NCBI RefSeq assembly: GCF_001469165.1
Contig: NZ_JABX01000010.1
Coordinates: forward strand, 100,210 to 164,209
DNA from: Thiohalocapsa sp. ML1
GTDB taxonomy: Bacteria > Pseudomonadota > Gammaproteobacteria > Chromatiales > Chromatiaceae
Reading direction: 5' to 3'
Length of the DNA stretch: 64,000 nt
Shown: positions 7,122 to 14,930 of the stretch, in pieces
Numbering within the stretch: the first letter of the stretch is position 1
Layout: each line of letters opens with the position of its first letter
The notes under the pieces: generated by a model
Seen by the model: only the letters and a program-made list of their open reading frames with translations
Told to the model about the DNA's origin: nothing
Database searches by the model: none
Program-made: the position numbers and the translations under genes

Positions 7122-9166
7122 CTCTCCTGAAGCTTCTTCTCGATGAGCTCCGCATCGCACTTGGGGCAGAACTCGTGCTCGCCTTCGATGTAGCCATGGT
7201 GCGGACAGATGGAGAAGGTCGGCGTGACGGTGATGTAGGGCAGCCGGAAGTTGGTCAGCGCCCGGCGCACCAGACGCTTGCAGGCCTCGGTGGAGCTCAC
7301 TTGCTCGCCCATGTACAGGTGCAGCACGGTGCCGCCGGTGTACTTGGTCTGCAGCTCATCCTGCATCGCGAGCGCCTGGAAGGCGTCGTCGGTATAGCCC
7401 ACCGGGAGCTGGGAGGAATTGGTGTAGTACGGCGCCTCCTCGGTGCCCGCCTGAATGATCCCCGGGAAGCGCTTCTTGTCTTCGCGCGCAAAGCGATACG
7501 TGGTCCCCTCCGCGGGCGTGGCCTCCAAGTTGTACATGTGCCCGGTCTCTTCCTGGAAAGCGACCATGCGCGCGCGCACGTGCTCCAACAGCCGCGCCGC
7601 GAAGGCGTGGCCCCACTCGGTGGTGATGTCCTCGACATCATCGGTGAAGTTGCGAATCAGCTCGTTGATGCCGTTGACGCCGATGGTGCTGAAGTGGTTG
7701 CGCAGCGTGCCGAGGTAGCGCTTGGTGTAGGGGAACAGCCCGGCGTCCATGTGGCGCTGAATGACCTTGCGCTTGAGCTCCAGGCTCTTTTTTGCCAGCT
7801 CCATTAATTCATCCAAGCGCCGCAGCAGCCCTGCTTCATCGCCGGCATGGGTGAAGCCCAAGCGCGCGCAGTTGATGGTGACGACGCCCAAGGAGCCCGT
7901 CTGCTCCGCGGAGCCGAACAGGCCATTGCCGCGCTTCAACAGCTCCGATACGTCCAACCGCAGCCGGCAGCACATGCTGCGGACCATGTTGGGCTCCATG
8001 TCCGAGCTGACGAAGTTGCTGAAATACGGCAGGCCGTACTTGGCCGTCATGGAAAACAGCAGCTCCGCATTCTCCCCGTCCCACGGGAAGTCATCGGTGA
8101 TGTTGTAGGTCGGGATCGGGAAGGTGAAGATTCGGCCCTTCGCATCGCCCTCGGTCATCACCTCGATATAGGCGCGGTTGATGAGGTCCATCTCGGCCTG
8201 GAGCTCGCCGTAAGTGAATGGCTGCTCCACGCCGCCGATCACCGGCACCTGCTCGCGCAGATCCGCCGGGCAAACCCAGTCGAAGGTCAAATTAGTAAAG
8301 GGTGTTTGGCAACCCCACCGGCTCGGCACATTCAGGTTGTAGATCAGCTCCTGGATGTATTGCTTGACCTGGCGATAGCCGAGCCGATCGATGCGCACAA
8401 ACGGCGCCATATAGGTGTCGAAGCTGGAGAACGCCTGCGCCCCGGCCCATTCGTTCTGCAGCGTGCCGAGGAAGTTCACAATCTGCCCGACGGCGCTCGA
8501 CATGTGCTTCGGCGGACCGGCCTCGACCTTGCCGGGCACGCCGTTCAGACCCTCGTTCAGCAGCGTGCGCAGCGACCAGCCGGCGCAGTAGCCGGCGAGC
8601 ATGTCGAGGTCGTGGATGTGCAGGTCGCCGTTGCGGTGCGCCTCGCCCACCTGCGGCGGGTAGACATGGCTCAGCCAATAGTTGGCGATCATCTTGCCCG
8701 AGGTGTTGAGGATCAGCCCGCCGAGCGAATAGCCCTGATTGGCGTTGGCCGACACGCGCCAGTCGGAGCGGTCGAGGTACTCGTTGATGGAGCCTTCCAC
8801 GTCCACCAGCGTGCGCCGATCGCTGCGCAGCTTCGCGCGCTGCTCGCGGTAGACGATGTAGGAGCGGGCCGTGTCGAAGTGGTTGGCACTGATGAGCGTC
8901 TGCTCGACGACGTCTTGGATGCCCTCGATGTCCGGATGCCGCGGCTGCCCCGCGGCTGCGCCGGCCGGGTGCCCATAGCGGTGCGCGAGCACCTTGACCA
9001 CCTGCGCGGTCAGGAGCTTGGCTTCCAGCTCGTCAAATTCGCCGGTGGCGCGCCCCGCGCGCAGGATGGCGGACTCGATCTTGCCCGCGTCGAAGGCCAC
9101 CACGTCCCCGTCGCGCTTGACGATGCGTGTCGGCAGCACCGCCAGCGCCTTGCCCTCTGCACCCAT
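7025..9166 (-). CDS. nrdD: Class III (anaerobic) ribonucleoside-triphosphate reductase, main subunit, lacking glycyl-radical end
   Basis: 713 aa. It reduces NTPs to dNTPs without oxygen. An N-terminal ATP-cone (LPTRIVKRDGDVVAFDAGKI, about residues 10-100) is followed by the ten-stranded catalytic barrel, with NLNVPSRWGCQTPFTNLTFD and FSSDMEPN-like blocks. Near the end are SSTEACKRLVRR and the zinc site CPHHGYIEGEHEFCPKCD (about 653-670). After EKKLQERA the sequence turns into KGQGPRMEGAHDGDVRNHVA, translated from the heptamer insertion, and stops before the radical domain, which is on the small ORF at 6758-6952. ATG at 9166 is preferred over 9196 because GGGGAG lies 8 nt upstream. Confidence 0.9.
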   Translation of the reverse strand: MGAEGKALAVLPTRIVKRDGDVVAFDAGKIESAILRAGRATGEFDELEAKLLTAQVVKVLAHRYGHPAGAAAGQPRHPDIEGIQDVVEQTLISANHFDTARSYIVYREQRAKLRSDRRTLVDVEGSINEYLDRSDWRVSANANQGYSLGGLILNTSGKMIANYWLSHVYPPQVGEAHRNGDLHIHDLDMLAGYCAGWSLRTLLNEGLNGVPGKVEAGPPKHMSSAVGQIVNFLGTLQNEWAGAQAFSSFDTYMAPFVRIDRLGYRQVKQYIQELIYNLNVPSRWGCQTPFTNLTFDWVCPADLREQVPVIGGVEQPFTYGELQAEMDLINRAYIEVMTEGDAKGRIFTFPIPTYNITDDFPWDGENAELLFSMTAKYGLPYFSNFVSSDMEPNMVRSMCCRLRLDVSELLKRGNGLFGSAEQTGSLGVVTINCARLGFTHAGDEAGLLRRLDELMELAKKSLELKRKVIQRHMDAGLFPYTKRYLGTLRNHFSTIGVNGINELIRNFTDDVEDITTEWGHAFAARLLEHVRARMVAFQEETGHMYNLEATPAEGTTYRFAREDKKRFPGIIQAGTEEAPYYTNSSQLPVGYTDDAFQALAMQDELQTKYTGGTVLHLYMGEQVSSTEACKRLVRRALTNFRLPYITVTPTFSICPHHGYIEGEHEFCPKCDAELIEKKLQERAKGQGPRMEGAHDGDVRNHVASISSAGAAQA

Positions 9167-9193
9167 ATCTTGTCTCCCCGTCGCCAGCAGCCG

Positions 9194-9238
9194 CACTAGA
9201 TGTTGTGGTAGAGCTTAGACCCATCGCTAGATCTAGGC
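9194..9238. promoter_or_regulatory. Candidate NrdR-box pair upstream of nrdD
   Basis: CACTAGATGTTGTG (9194-9207) matches the usual NrdR box core CACTATATATTGTG at 12 of 14 positions. A weaker copy, CGCTAGATCTAGGC (9225-9238), starts exactly 31 bp away, the spacing seen for paired NrdR boxes. The pair lies 28-72 bp upstream of the nrdD start. NrdR-ATP/dATP repression of RNR operons is established; operation here is inferred. Confidence 0.5.
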
Positions 9239-9281
9239 AAATCCCGCTGTCGGCGGATGGCTGATCCGGATCAGCATTGGC

Positions 9282-9377
9282 AGGGCCGAGGGCCGAGGGC
9301 CAAGGCAGCCCTCCTCGGCCCTCGGCCCTTGGCCCTTGGCCCTTGGCCCTTGACCCTTGACCCTCGGCCCTCAGCCC
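9282..9377. repeat. Heptamer inverted-arm element upstream of nrdD
   Basis: Left arm of GGGCCGA/GGGCCAA units (about three copies), a central AGCCCTCCT, and a right arm of about nine CGGCCCT/TGGCCCT/TGACCCT units in the opposite sense. Transcribed either way, it could fold as a long hairpin. The centre and arm order match the element at 20142-20200. Confidence 0.75.
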
Positions 9378-9459
9378 GCCCTGTCGGTCAGGTTTCGCCT
9401 CGCCGCTAAGGAGTAAACTCGGGCGTTTGGGTGGCATCCGACGGGGCGGGAACCGATCA

Positions 9460-10368
9460 ATGACAGCACGCATCGGCTTCATCGGGCTCGGCATCATGGG
9501 CCGGCCCATGGCACTGAACCTGATCAAGCGGGGACATCGGCTTGCCGTCTTCGCGCGGCGGGCGGAGGCCATGGTCCCGCTCACGGACGCCGGCGCGATC
9601 GCCTGCGACAGCCCGGCGGCGGTGGCCCGGGAGGCCGACATCACCTTCACGATGCTCTCCGACACGCCGGACGTCGAGGCCGTGATCCTAGGCTCCGGCG
9701 CCAAAGCCGAGCGCGCCGTCATCGCCGGTGCCGCGCCCGGCAGCATCGTCGTGGACATGAGCACGATCTCCCCGGCCGCGACCCGCGCCATCGCCGAGCG
9801 CCTCGGCGCGGCCGGCGTGAGCATGCTCGACGCGCCCGTCTCCGGCGGCGACGTCGGCGCCCGCGATGGCACGCTCTCCATCATGGTGGGCGGGCCGCAG
9901 GCGGCCTTCCTGCGGGTCAAGCCGCTGTTCGAGGCCATGGGCCGCAACATCGGGCACATTGGTGCCGCCGGCGCCGGCCAGGTCTGCAAGGCCTGCAACC
10001 AGATCGTGGTCGGCCAGACCATCGCCGGCGTCGGCGAGGCGCTGCTGATGGCCCAAGCCGCCGGGGTGGACGCCGCCAAGGTGCGCGAGGCCCTGCTCGG
10101 CGGCTTCGCGGCGAGCCGCATCCTGGAGCTGCACGGCCAGCGCATGCTCGACGGCGACTACACCCCCGGCTTCAAGCTCGCGCTGTACCAGAAGGACCTG
10201 CGCCTGGTGCAGGAGGCCGCGCACGCCCTCGGCCTCGCGCTGCCCGGCACGGCGCTGGTGGCGCAGCTCGTGAACGCCCTGGTGGGTCACGGCGACGGCG
10301 AGCTCGATGCCGCCGCCCTGCATCTGGTGCAGCGCCGGCTCAACGCCCGCGGCGACGAGCGGGCGTGA
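9460..10368 (+). CDS. NAD(P)-dependent beta-hydroxyacid dehydrogenase (3-hydroxyisobutyrate/tartronate-semialdehyde reductase family)
   Basis: 302 aa. The Rossmann motif GFIGLGIMGRPMALNLIKRG (about residues 6-25) opens the protein. The substrate-binding DAPVSGGDVGARDGTLSIMV (about 121-140) and the catalytic-lysine block GQVCKACNQIVVGQTIAG (about 174-191) are intact. Such enzymes interconvert 3-hydroxyacids and semialdehydes such as tartronate semialdehyde/glycerate; garR/glxR or mmsB cannot be distinguished from sequence alone. Start ATG at 9460, since the longer reading frame adds only a basic non-family stretch. Its stop lies 32 nt before the photoreceptor ATG and overlaps an alternative GTG, so the two may be co-transcribed. 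Confidence 0.85.
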   Translation: MTARIGFIGLGIMGRPMALNLIKRGHRLAVFARRAEAMVPLTDAGAIACDSPAAVAREADITFTMLSDTPDVEAVILGSGAKAERAVIAGAAPGSIVVDMSTISPAATRAIAERLGAAGVSMLDAPVSGGDVGARDGTLSIMVGGPQAAFLRVKPLFEAMGRNIGHIGAAGAGQVCKACNQIVVGQTIAGVGEALLMAQAAGVDAAKVREALLGGFAASRILELHGQRMLDGDYTPGFKLALYQKDLRLVQEAAHALGLALPGTALVAQLVNALVGHGDGELDAAALHLVQRRLNARGDERA

Positions 10369-10400
10369 CGCCCGCGTGCCCGGAGCCCACGGGACCCCCA

Positions 10401-13400
10401 ATGTCGGTCAAGTCGCACGCGCTCAGCGTCGACGTCCACGACGCCTCGCGTCTGGACGCGATGACCGAGGCCGAGCTCGACGCCCTGCCGATCGGCGCCA
10501 TCCGAGTCGATGCCGACGGCCGCATCCTGTATTACAGCCGCGCGCAGGCCTCGCTCACGGGCCGCGCGCCGCAGCAGGTGCTGGGCCGGCACTTCTTTCG
10601 CGACGTGGCGCCCTGCACCGCCGTGCCGGAGTTCTACGGCCGCTTCCGCCGCGGCGTGCTCACCGGCGCGCTGAACACGAGCTTCGAGTTCATCTACGAC
10701 TTCGCCATGCAGCCGGTACGGGTGCGCATCCACATGCGCGATGCCGAGCGCGCCGGCGAATACTGGGTCATCGTCTCGCCGCTGGAGTACCTGCCGGCCC
10801 GCGACGCGAGCGCGGGCGAAGCGATGCTGTTGGACAAGTACGGCGACGCCGCAGGCGCCCCGCGCAGCGCGCGGTCCGTTGACTTCAGCGCCTGCGAGGC
10901 GGAGCGGATTGGGACCTCTGCGACCTTGCAGCCCTTCGGCTGCCTGCTCGTGCTCGACGCGACGTCGCTCCGGGTCATCGCCGCCGGCGCCAATACCGAG
11001 CGCTTTCTGGGCGTCCTGCCGGAGACCGCCCTCGGCGCAGAGCTGGCCGCCCTGCTGCCGGCCGGCGACGGCGGGCTCGCGACTTGCGTGGCCACCAAGC
11101 GTGCAGATCCCGACGCCTTCTGCCCGCGCGCCTTCCGCACACTGCCGCAGCCGCTGCGACCGGACCTGGCCCTGGACCTGCTGCTCACGCCCTGGCGCGG
11201 CCGGCTGCTGCTTGAGATCGAGCCGCACGCCGAGATGGACTCCGACGCGCGCCTTGAGGGCTTCGACTTCACCGCCTACGCCCAGGAGCTGATGGCCCTG
11301 CCGGACGTGGGCACGATCTGCGCGCGCTCGGTGCAGGCGGTGCGCCACCTGAGCGACTTCGAGCGGGTGCTGGCCTACCGCTTCGAGCCGGACGGGGACG
11401 GCATCGTCATCGCCGAGTCCCTGGCGGAGGACACGCTGCCCTCGGTGCTCGGCCTGCGCTACCCGGCGGCGGACATCCCGCGGCAAGCCCGGGCGCTCTA
11501 CGCCGAGATGCCGCTGCGCTACATGCCGAGCCGAGATCATGCCGAGATCCCGCTCCTGGCGCAGGACCTCCCGCCTACCGATATCGACATCGGCGCGGCG
11601 CAACTGCGCGCCCACTCGCCGGTGCACCGCGCCTATCTGGAGCGCTTCGGCGTCAACGGCAGCCTGTCGCTGTCCATCACCTGCGGCGGGCGGCTCTGGG
11701 GCCTCATCATCTGCCATCACCGCCGGCCGCATCCGGTCACCGTGGCGCTGCGCCGCCGGCTCGTCGAGCTCGCGACGCTCGTGTCCGCCCGCATCGCGCT
11801 GCTCGACGAGTACGCGCTGCTCAAGTCGCGCGAGGCCGGCATGGCGGCCGTGAACGGCATCATCGGCCGCATCGACCTGCACAAGCCCTTTCCGCAGGGC
11901 TTCGTCGGCAACGAACGGCTGCTGCGCGAGCTATTCGCGGCCGACTCCGTGCAGATCTACCACGGCGACACGCCGCTGATGGAGACCAGCGCCAACGGCC
12001 TCGGCGCCGATGAGCAACGCACCCTGCTGCGCTTCCTGCGCGGGCGCGGCGGCGGTGTCTGGAGCACCGACTGCCTGTCCGGCGAGCTCGAGGCCGCGGC
12101 GGCCTACCCCGATCGGCTCGCCGGCGTCATTGCCGTGCTCATCGGACCGTCCGACGACTACGTGATGCTGTTCGGGCGCCAGCGCAGCACCTATGAGGTG
12201 CGCTGGGGCTCCGCCCCGGACGCGCTGCCGCTGCCGGACGGCGACCCGCTGGGCTGGCCCGGGCGCAGCTTCCGGGTCTGGACCGAGACCCGCACCCACC
12301 ACGCCCAGCCCTGGACCGCCGTCGAGCTCGGCATCGCCGCGGCGCTGCGCAGCCTGACGCAGGAGGTGATTGTCGCCAGCGCCGCCCACTTCGAGGTGCT
12401 GGCCCTGCGCGACGGCCTGACCGGCTTGCCGAACCGCGAGCGCTGCCGGCAGATCCTCGCCGACACCATCGCCCAGGCGGCGGCCACCGGCGGGATGTTC
12501 GGGGTCGGGCTGCTCGATATCGATCATTTCAAGACCGTCAACGACACGCTCGGCCACGACAAGGGCGACATCCTGCTCGCGGCCGCGGCGCGACGCATCG
12601 TCGGCGCGCTGCCGGACAGCGCCGTCGTCGCGCGCTTGGGCGGGGACGAGTTCGCGCTGTTGCTGCCCGCCGGCCATGAGGACGCGCTGGACGCGATGCC
12701 CGAGCGTGTGGTCGCCGCCTTTCGCACGCCCATCCTGGTCGGCGACGACCGCTTTTCGGTCACCGTCTCCATGGGCATCACGCTCGGTCACGGCGGCTCC
12801 TCCGGCACCGAGCTGCTGAAACAGGCGGACATGGCCCTCTACCAGGCCAAGGACGCGGGCCGCAACTGCGTGCGCGCCTTCGACAGCGGCTTGCAGCAAC
12901 GCGCGCTGGCCCGGCTCGAGGTCGCGCGCGACGTGCTCGGCCGGCGCGCCGAGGACGCCGTCGAGATCCTGCTGCAGCCCCAGGTGCCCATCGCCGCGGC
13001 CAACGGCGACCCGCGCTACGAGGTGCTCGCCCGCTGGCGCACCAGCGACGGTCGGCTGCTGTTGCCGCAAGACTTCATCGACGCCGCGCGCCAGAACGGG
13101 CTGCTCCGCGCGGTCACCACGGCGGTGCTGAGGCGCGCCATCGCCCTGCTACGCAACACGCCGGCGGGCGCCAGCCAGCCCACGCTGGCCGTGAACCTGT
13201 CCGCCGCGGACCTGGAGGCGCGCTGGTTCGCGCGCGGTCTGCTCGACGAGCTGGACGACGCCGGCGTATCACCGGCGCGCCTGGAGCTCGAGATCAGCGA
13301 GGGCCTGCTGCTGCGCATGACCGAGAGCGTGCGCGAGTCGCTGCGCCTGCTCACCGCGGGCGGCATCCGCATCGCGCTCGACGACTTCGGCAGCGGCTTC

Positions 13401-13685
13401 AGCTCCATGGCCTCGCTGCGGGAGCTCGACATCGCCACCATCAAGATCGACCGCGGCTTCGTGCGCAACATCACCGGCGCGCAGGATCAGCGGCTCGTCG
13501 CCGGCATGATCGCGATGGCGCACTCGCTGGGCAAGGTCGTCGTGGCCGAAGGCGTCGAGCGCATCACGGAGCTGGACGCGCTGCGCCGGCTCGGCTGCGA
13601 CTGGGGCCAGGGCTACCTCTGGTCCAAGCCGCTGCCGCCGGAGCAGGCGTTGAGCGGCGGGTGGCAGCCGAAAAGCAGTGGCTAG
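10401..13685 (+). CDS. ppd: PYP-bacteriophytochrome-GGDEF-EAL hybrid photoreceptor (Ppd type)
   Basis: 1094 aa; cytoplasmic light-controlled c-di-GMP enzyme. Residues ~1-130 are a photoactive yellow protein domain: FFRDVAPCTAVPEFYGRF carries the p-coumaroyl Cys (C72, PYP Cys69) and Y45 matches Tyr42, but Q49 sits where PYP has Glu46. Residues ~155-660 are a bacteriophytochrome PAS-GAF-PHY core with the biliverdin Cys165 in DFSACEAERIG, the RYPAADIPRQAR and CHH motifs, and PGRSF in PHY. Then comes GGDEF (747-751, without an RxxD inhibitory site) and EAL-type phosphodiesterase (EVLARW from 874, AVNLS, ELEISE, DDFGSGFSS, KIDRGF, VAEGVE), which looks active. Architecture equals Ppd of Thermochromatium tepidum. 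An alternative GTG at 10365 overlaps the preceding stop. Confidence 0.93.
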   Translation: MSVKSHALSVDVHDASRLDAMTEAELDALPIGAIRVDADGRILYYSRAQASLTGRAPQQVLGRHFFRDVAPCTAVPEFYGRFRRGVLTGALNTSFEFIYDFAMQPVRVRIHMRDAERAGEYWVIVSPLEYLPARDASAGEAMLLDKYGDAAGAPRSARSVDFSACEAERIGTSATLQPFGCLLVLDATSLRVIAAGANTERFLGVLPETALGAELAALLPAGDGGLATCVATKRADPDAFCPRAFRTLPQPLRPDLALDLLLTPWRGRLLLEIEPHAEMDSDARLEGFDFTAYAQELMALPDVGTICARSVQAVRHLSDFERVLAYRFEPDGDGIVIAESLAEDTLPSVLGLRYPAADIPRQARALYAEMPLRYMPSRDHAEIPLLAQDLPPTDIDIGAAQLRAHSPVHRAYLERFGVNGSLSLSITCGGRLWGLIICHHRRPHPVTVALRRRLVELATLVSARIALLDEYALLKSREAGMAAVNGIIGRIDLHKPFPQGFVGNERLLRELFAADSVQIYHGDTPLMETSANGLGADEQRTLLRFLRGRGGGVWSTDCLSGELEAAAAYPDRLAGVIAVLIGPSDDYVMLFGRQRSTYEVRWGSAPDALPLPDGDPLGWPGRSFRVWTETRTHHAQPWTAVELGIAAALRSLTQEVIVASAAHFEVLALRDGLTGLPNRERCRQILADTIAQAAATGGMFGVGLLDIDHFKTVNDTLGHDKGDILLAAAARRIVGALPDSAVVARLGGDEFALLLPAGHEDALDAMPERVVAAFRTPILVGDDRFSVTVSMGITLGHGGSSGTELLKQADMALYQAKDAGRNCVRAFDSGLQQRALARLEVARDVLGRRAEDAVEILLQPQVPIAAANGDPRYEVLARWRTSDGRLLLPQDFIDAARQNGLLRAVTTAVLRRAIALLRNTPAGASQPTLAVNLSAADLEARWFARGLLDELDDAGVSPARLELEISEGLLLRMTESVRESLRLLTAGGIRIALDDFGSGFSSMASLRELDIATIKIDRGFVRNITGAQDQRLVAGMIAMAHSLGKVVVAEGVERITELDALRRLGCDWGQGYLWSKPLPPEQALSGGWQPKSSG

Positions 13686-13727
13686 GAGCCAGCCCTAGCC
13701 CCAAGCATCTATCTCCCAGCACCTTCT

Positions 13728-14930
13728 TCACCAGTCCGTCGGCTTCCCCGCCGGCGTCCGCGGCAGCGCCGCGCCGTAGTCGATGCGCCGGGGACGCTCG
13801 GCGGGCCGCAGCCGCTCGGTGAGCCAGGGCACGAGCCTTTGGTGCAGCGCCGCGTGGTCGGCGCCGCGGTCCGACGGCACGACGAAGGCCTTGAGCCGGA
13901 CGGCAATGCCCGCACCGAAGGGCCGCACCGCCGCGTCGGCCACGCCCGGGTGGGACAGCAGCACATCGCGCACGCGCCCCGGAAAGACGTTCTCGCCGGC
14001 CACCTGCACGGCGCCGTCCAGCCGGCCGTGCACGCAGAAGCGGCGTCGGTCCAGCCACGCCCAGCGGTCCGCGGCGGCGCAAGGCTCGGCGTCGGCCCGG
14101 AGCAGGCGCTCCGCCGCGCCCGGCTGCGGCACCCACCAGGGCAAGAGCTCGAAAGGCTCATGAGCGGACCAGCGGCTGCCGATGCCGGCGCACTCGCTGG
14201 AGCCGTAGACTTCCAGCATGCGCGCGATACCGGCTTCGGCAACGGCTGCCCAGACGAAGTCCGGACACTGGCCCGTGGAGGTGACGGCGATGACGTCCTC
14301 CGCACAGCGGCCGTCAAGGTCGGCCGCCAGCGCGAAGAAACCGGGATGGGCCACCAGCAGGTCGCCGGGCTCGGCACGCGCGAGCACGCCGGCGGGCAGG
14401 CCGTCGCGCACATCCACCACTGATAGGTCGAGCCGTGCCGGCAGCATCAGGCCGAATAGGAAGCCGTAGATGTGATGGCAGGGCACCGCGCGCAGCACGC
14501 GGCGCCGCCCGTCGAGGAGCCCGGCCCAGTGCTCCACCTCGCGCGTCAGGGCCGCCATCGGGTGCACGCAGCGCTTCGGCCGGCCGGTGGAGCCGGACGT
14601 GAAGAAGGCGATGTCCGCATCGTCGCGGCGACGCGCCTCGATCACCGCCTCCGCCCAGGCCCCGAGGCGGCGCTCCGCCAGCAGGCGCGGGTCGAGCCCG
14701 TGGTGATGGAGCCCGAAGCGCACGGACACGGCGGTGGCGATGTCGAGCAGGTCGATGGAGTCGAGGCCGAGCAGCGCGTCAATGTCCTCTGCGGCGAGCC
14801 CCGACCGGGCCGGTCTCGGCATGTCCGACAAGCGCCGCTGGCGCTCATCGGCAATGAGGTCCGCCAGCAGCGACTCGATCAGGTCCCCCCGCCACCAGGG
14901 CGCAAGCAGGCACTGGCTCATGGGGCTCAT
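13728..14930 (-). CDS. pcl: 4-coumarate:CoA ligase of the photoactive-yellow-protein type
   Basis: 400 aa adenylate-forming enzyme that probably makes p-coumaroyl-CoA, the donor for the PYP chromophore. It has the ATP-binding loop FFTSGSTGRPKR (about residues 109-120), YGSSECAGI (about 240), GRLDGAVQVAGENVFPGRV (about 304-322) and the C-terminal catalytic Lys in PRTPAGKPTDW. It is shorter than ordinary 4CL, as expected for the PYP-activation family. Residues ~50-80 contain LGLDSIDLLDIATAVSVRFG, which resembles a carrier-protein DSL motif. The ATG overlaps the stop of the HEAT gene (ATGA). The gene faces the photoreceptor, ending 42 nt from it. A general acyl-CoA synthetase is the alternative, but location argues against it. 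Confidence 0.8.
   Translation of the reverse strand: MSPMSQCLLAPWWRGDLIESLLADLIADERQRRLSDMPRPARSGLAAEDIDALLGLDSIDLLDIATAVSVRFGLHHHGLDPRLLAERRLGAWAEAVIEARRRDDADIAFFTSGSTGRPKRCVHPMAALTREVEHWAGLLDGRRRVLRAVPCHHIYGFLFGLMLPARLDLSVVDVRDGLPAGVLARAEPGDLLVAHPGFFALAADLDGRCAEDVIAVTSTGQCPDFVWAAVAEAGIARMLEVYGSSECAGIGSRWSAHEPFELLPWWVPQPGAAERLLRADAEPCAAADRWAWLDRRRFCVHGRLDGAVQVAGENVFPGRVRDVLLSHPGVADAAVRPFGAGIAVRLKAFVVPSDRGADHAALHQRLVPWLTERLRPAERPRRIDYGAALPRTPAGKPTDW

Noticed and set aside
10287..11882. 531-codon minus-strand frame opposite the photoreceptor
   Set aside because: No motif, and it lies wholly antisense to a multi-domain gene with conserved residues.
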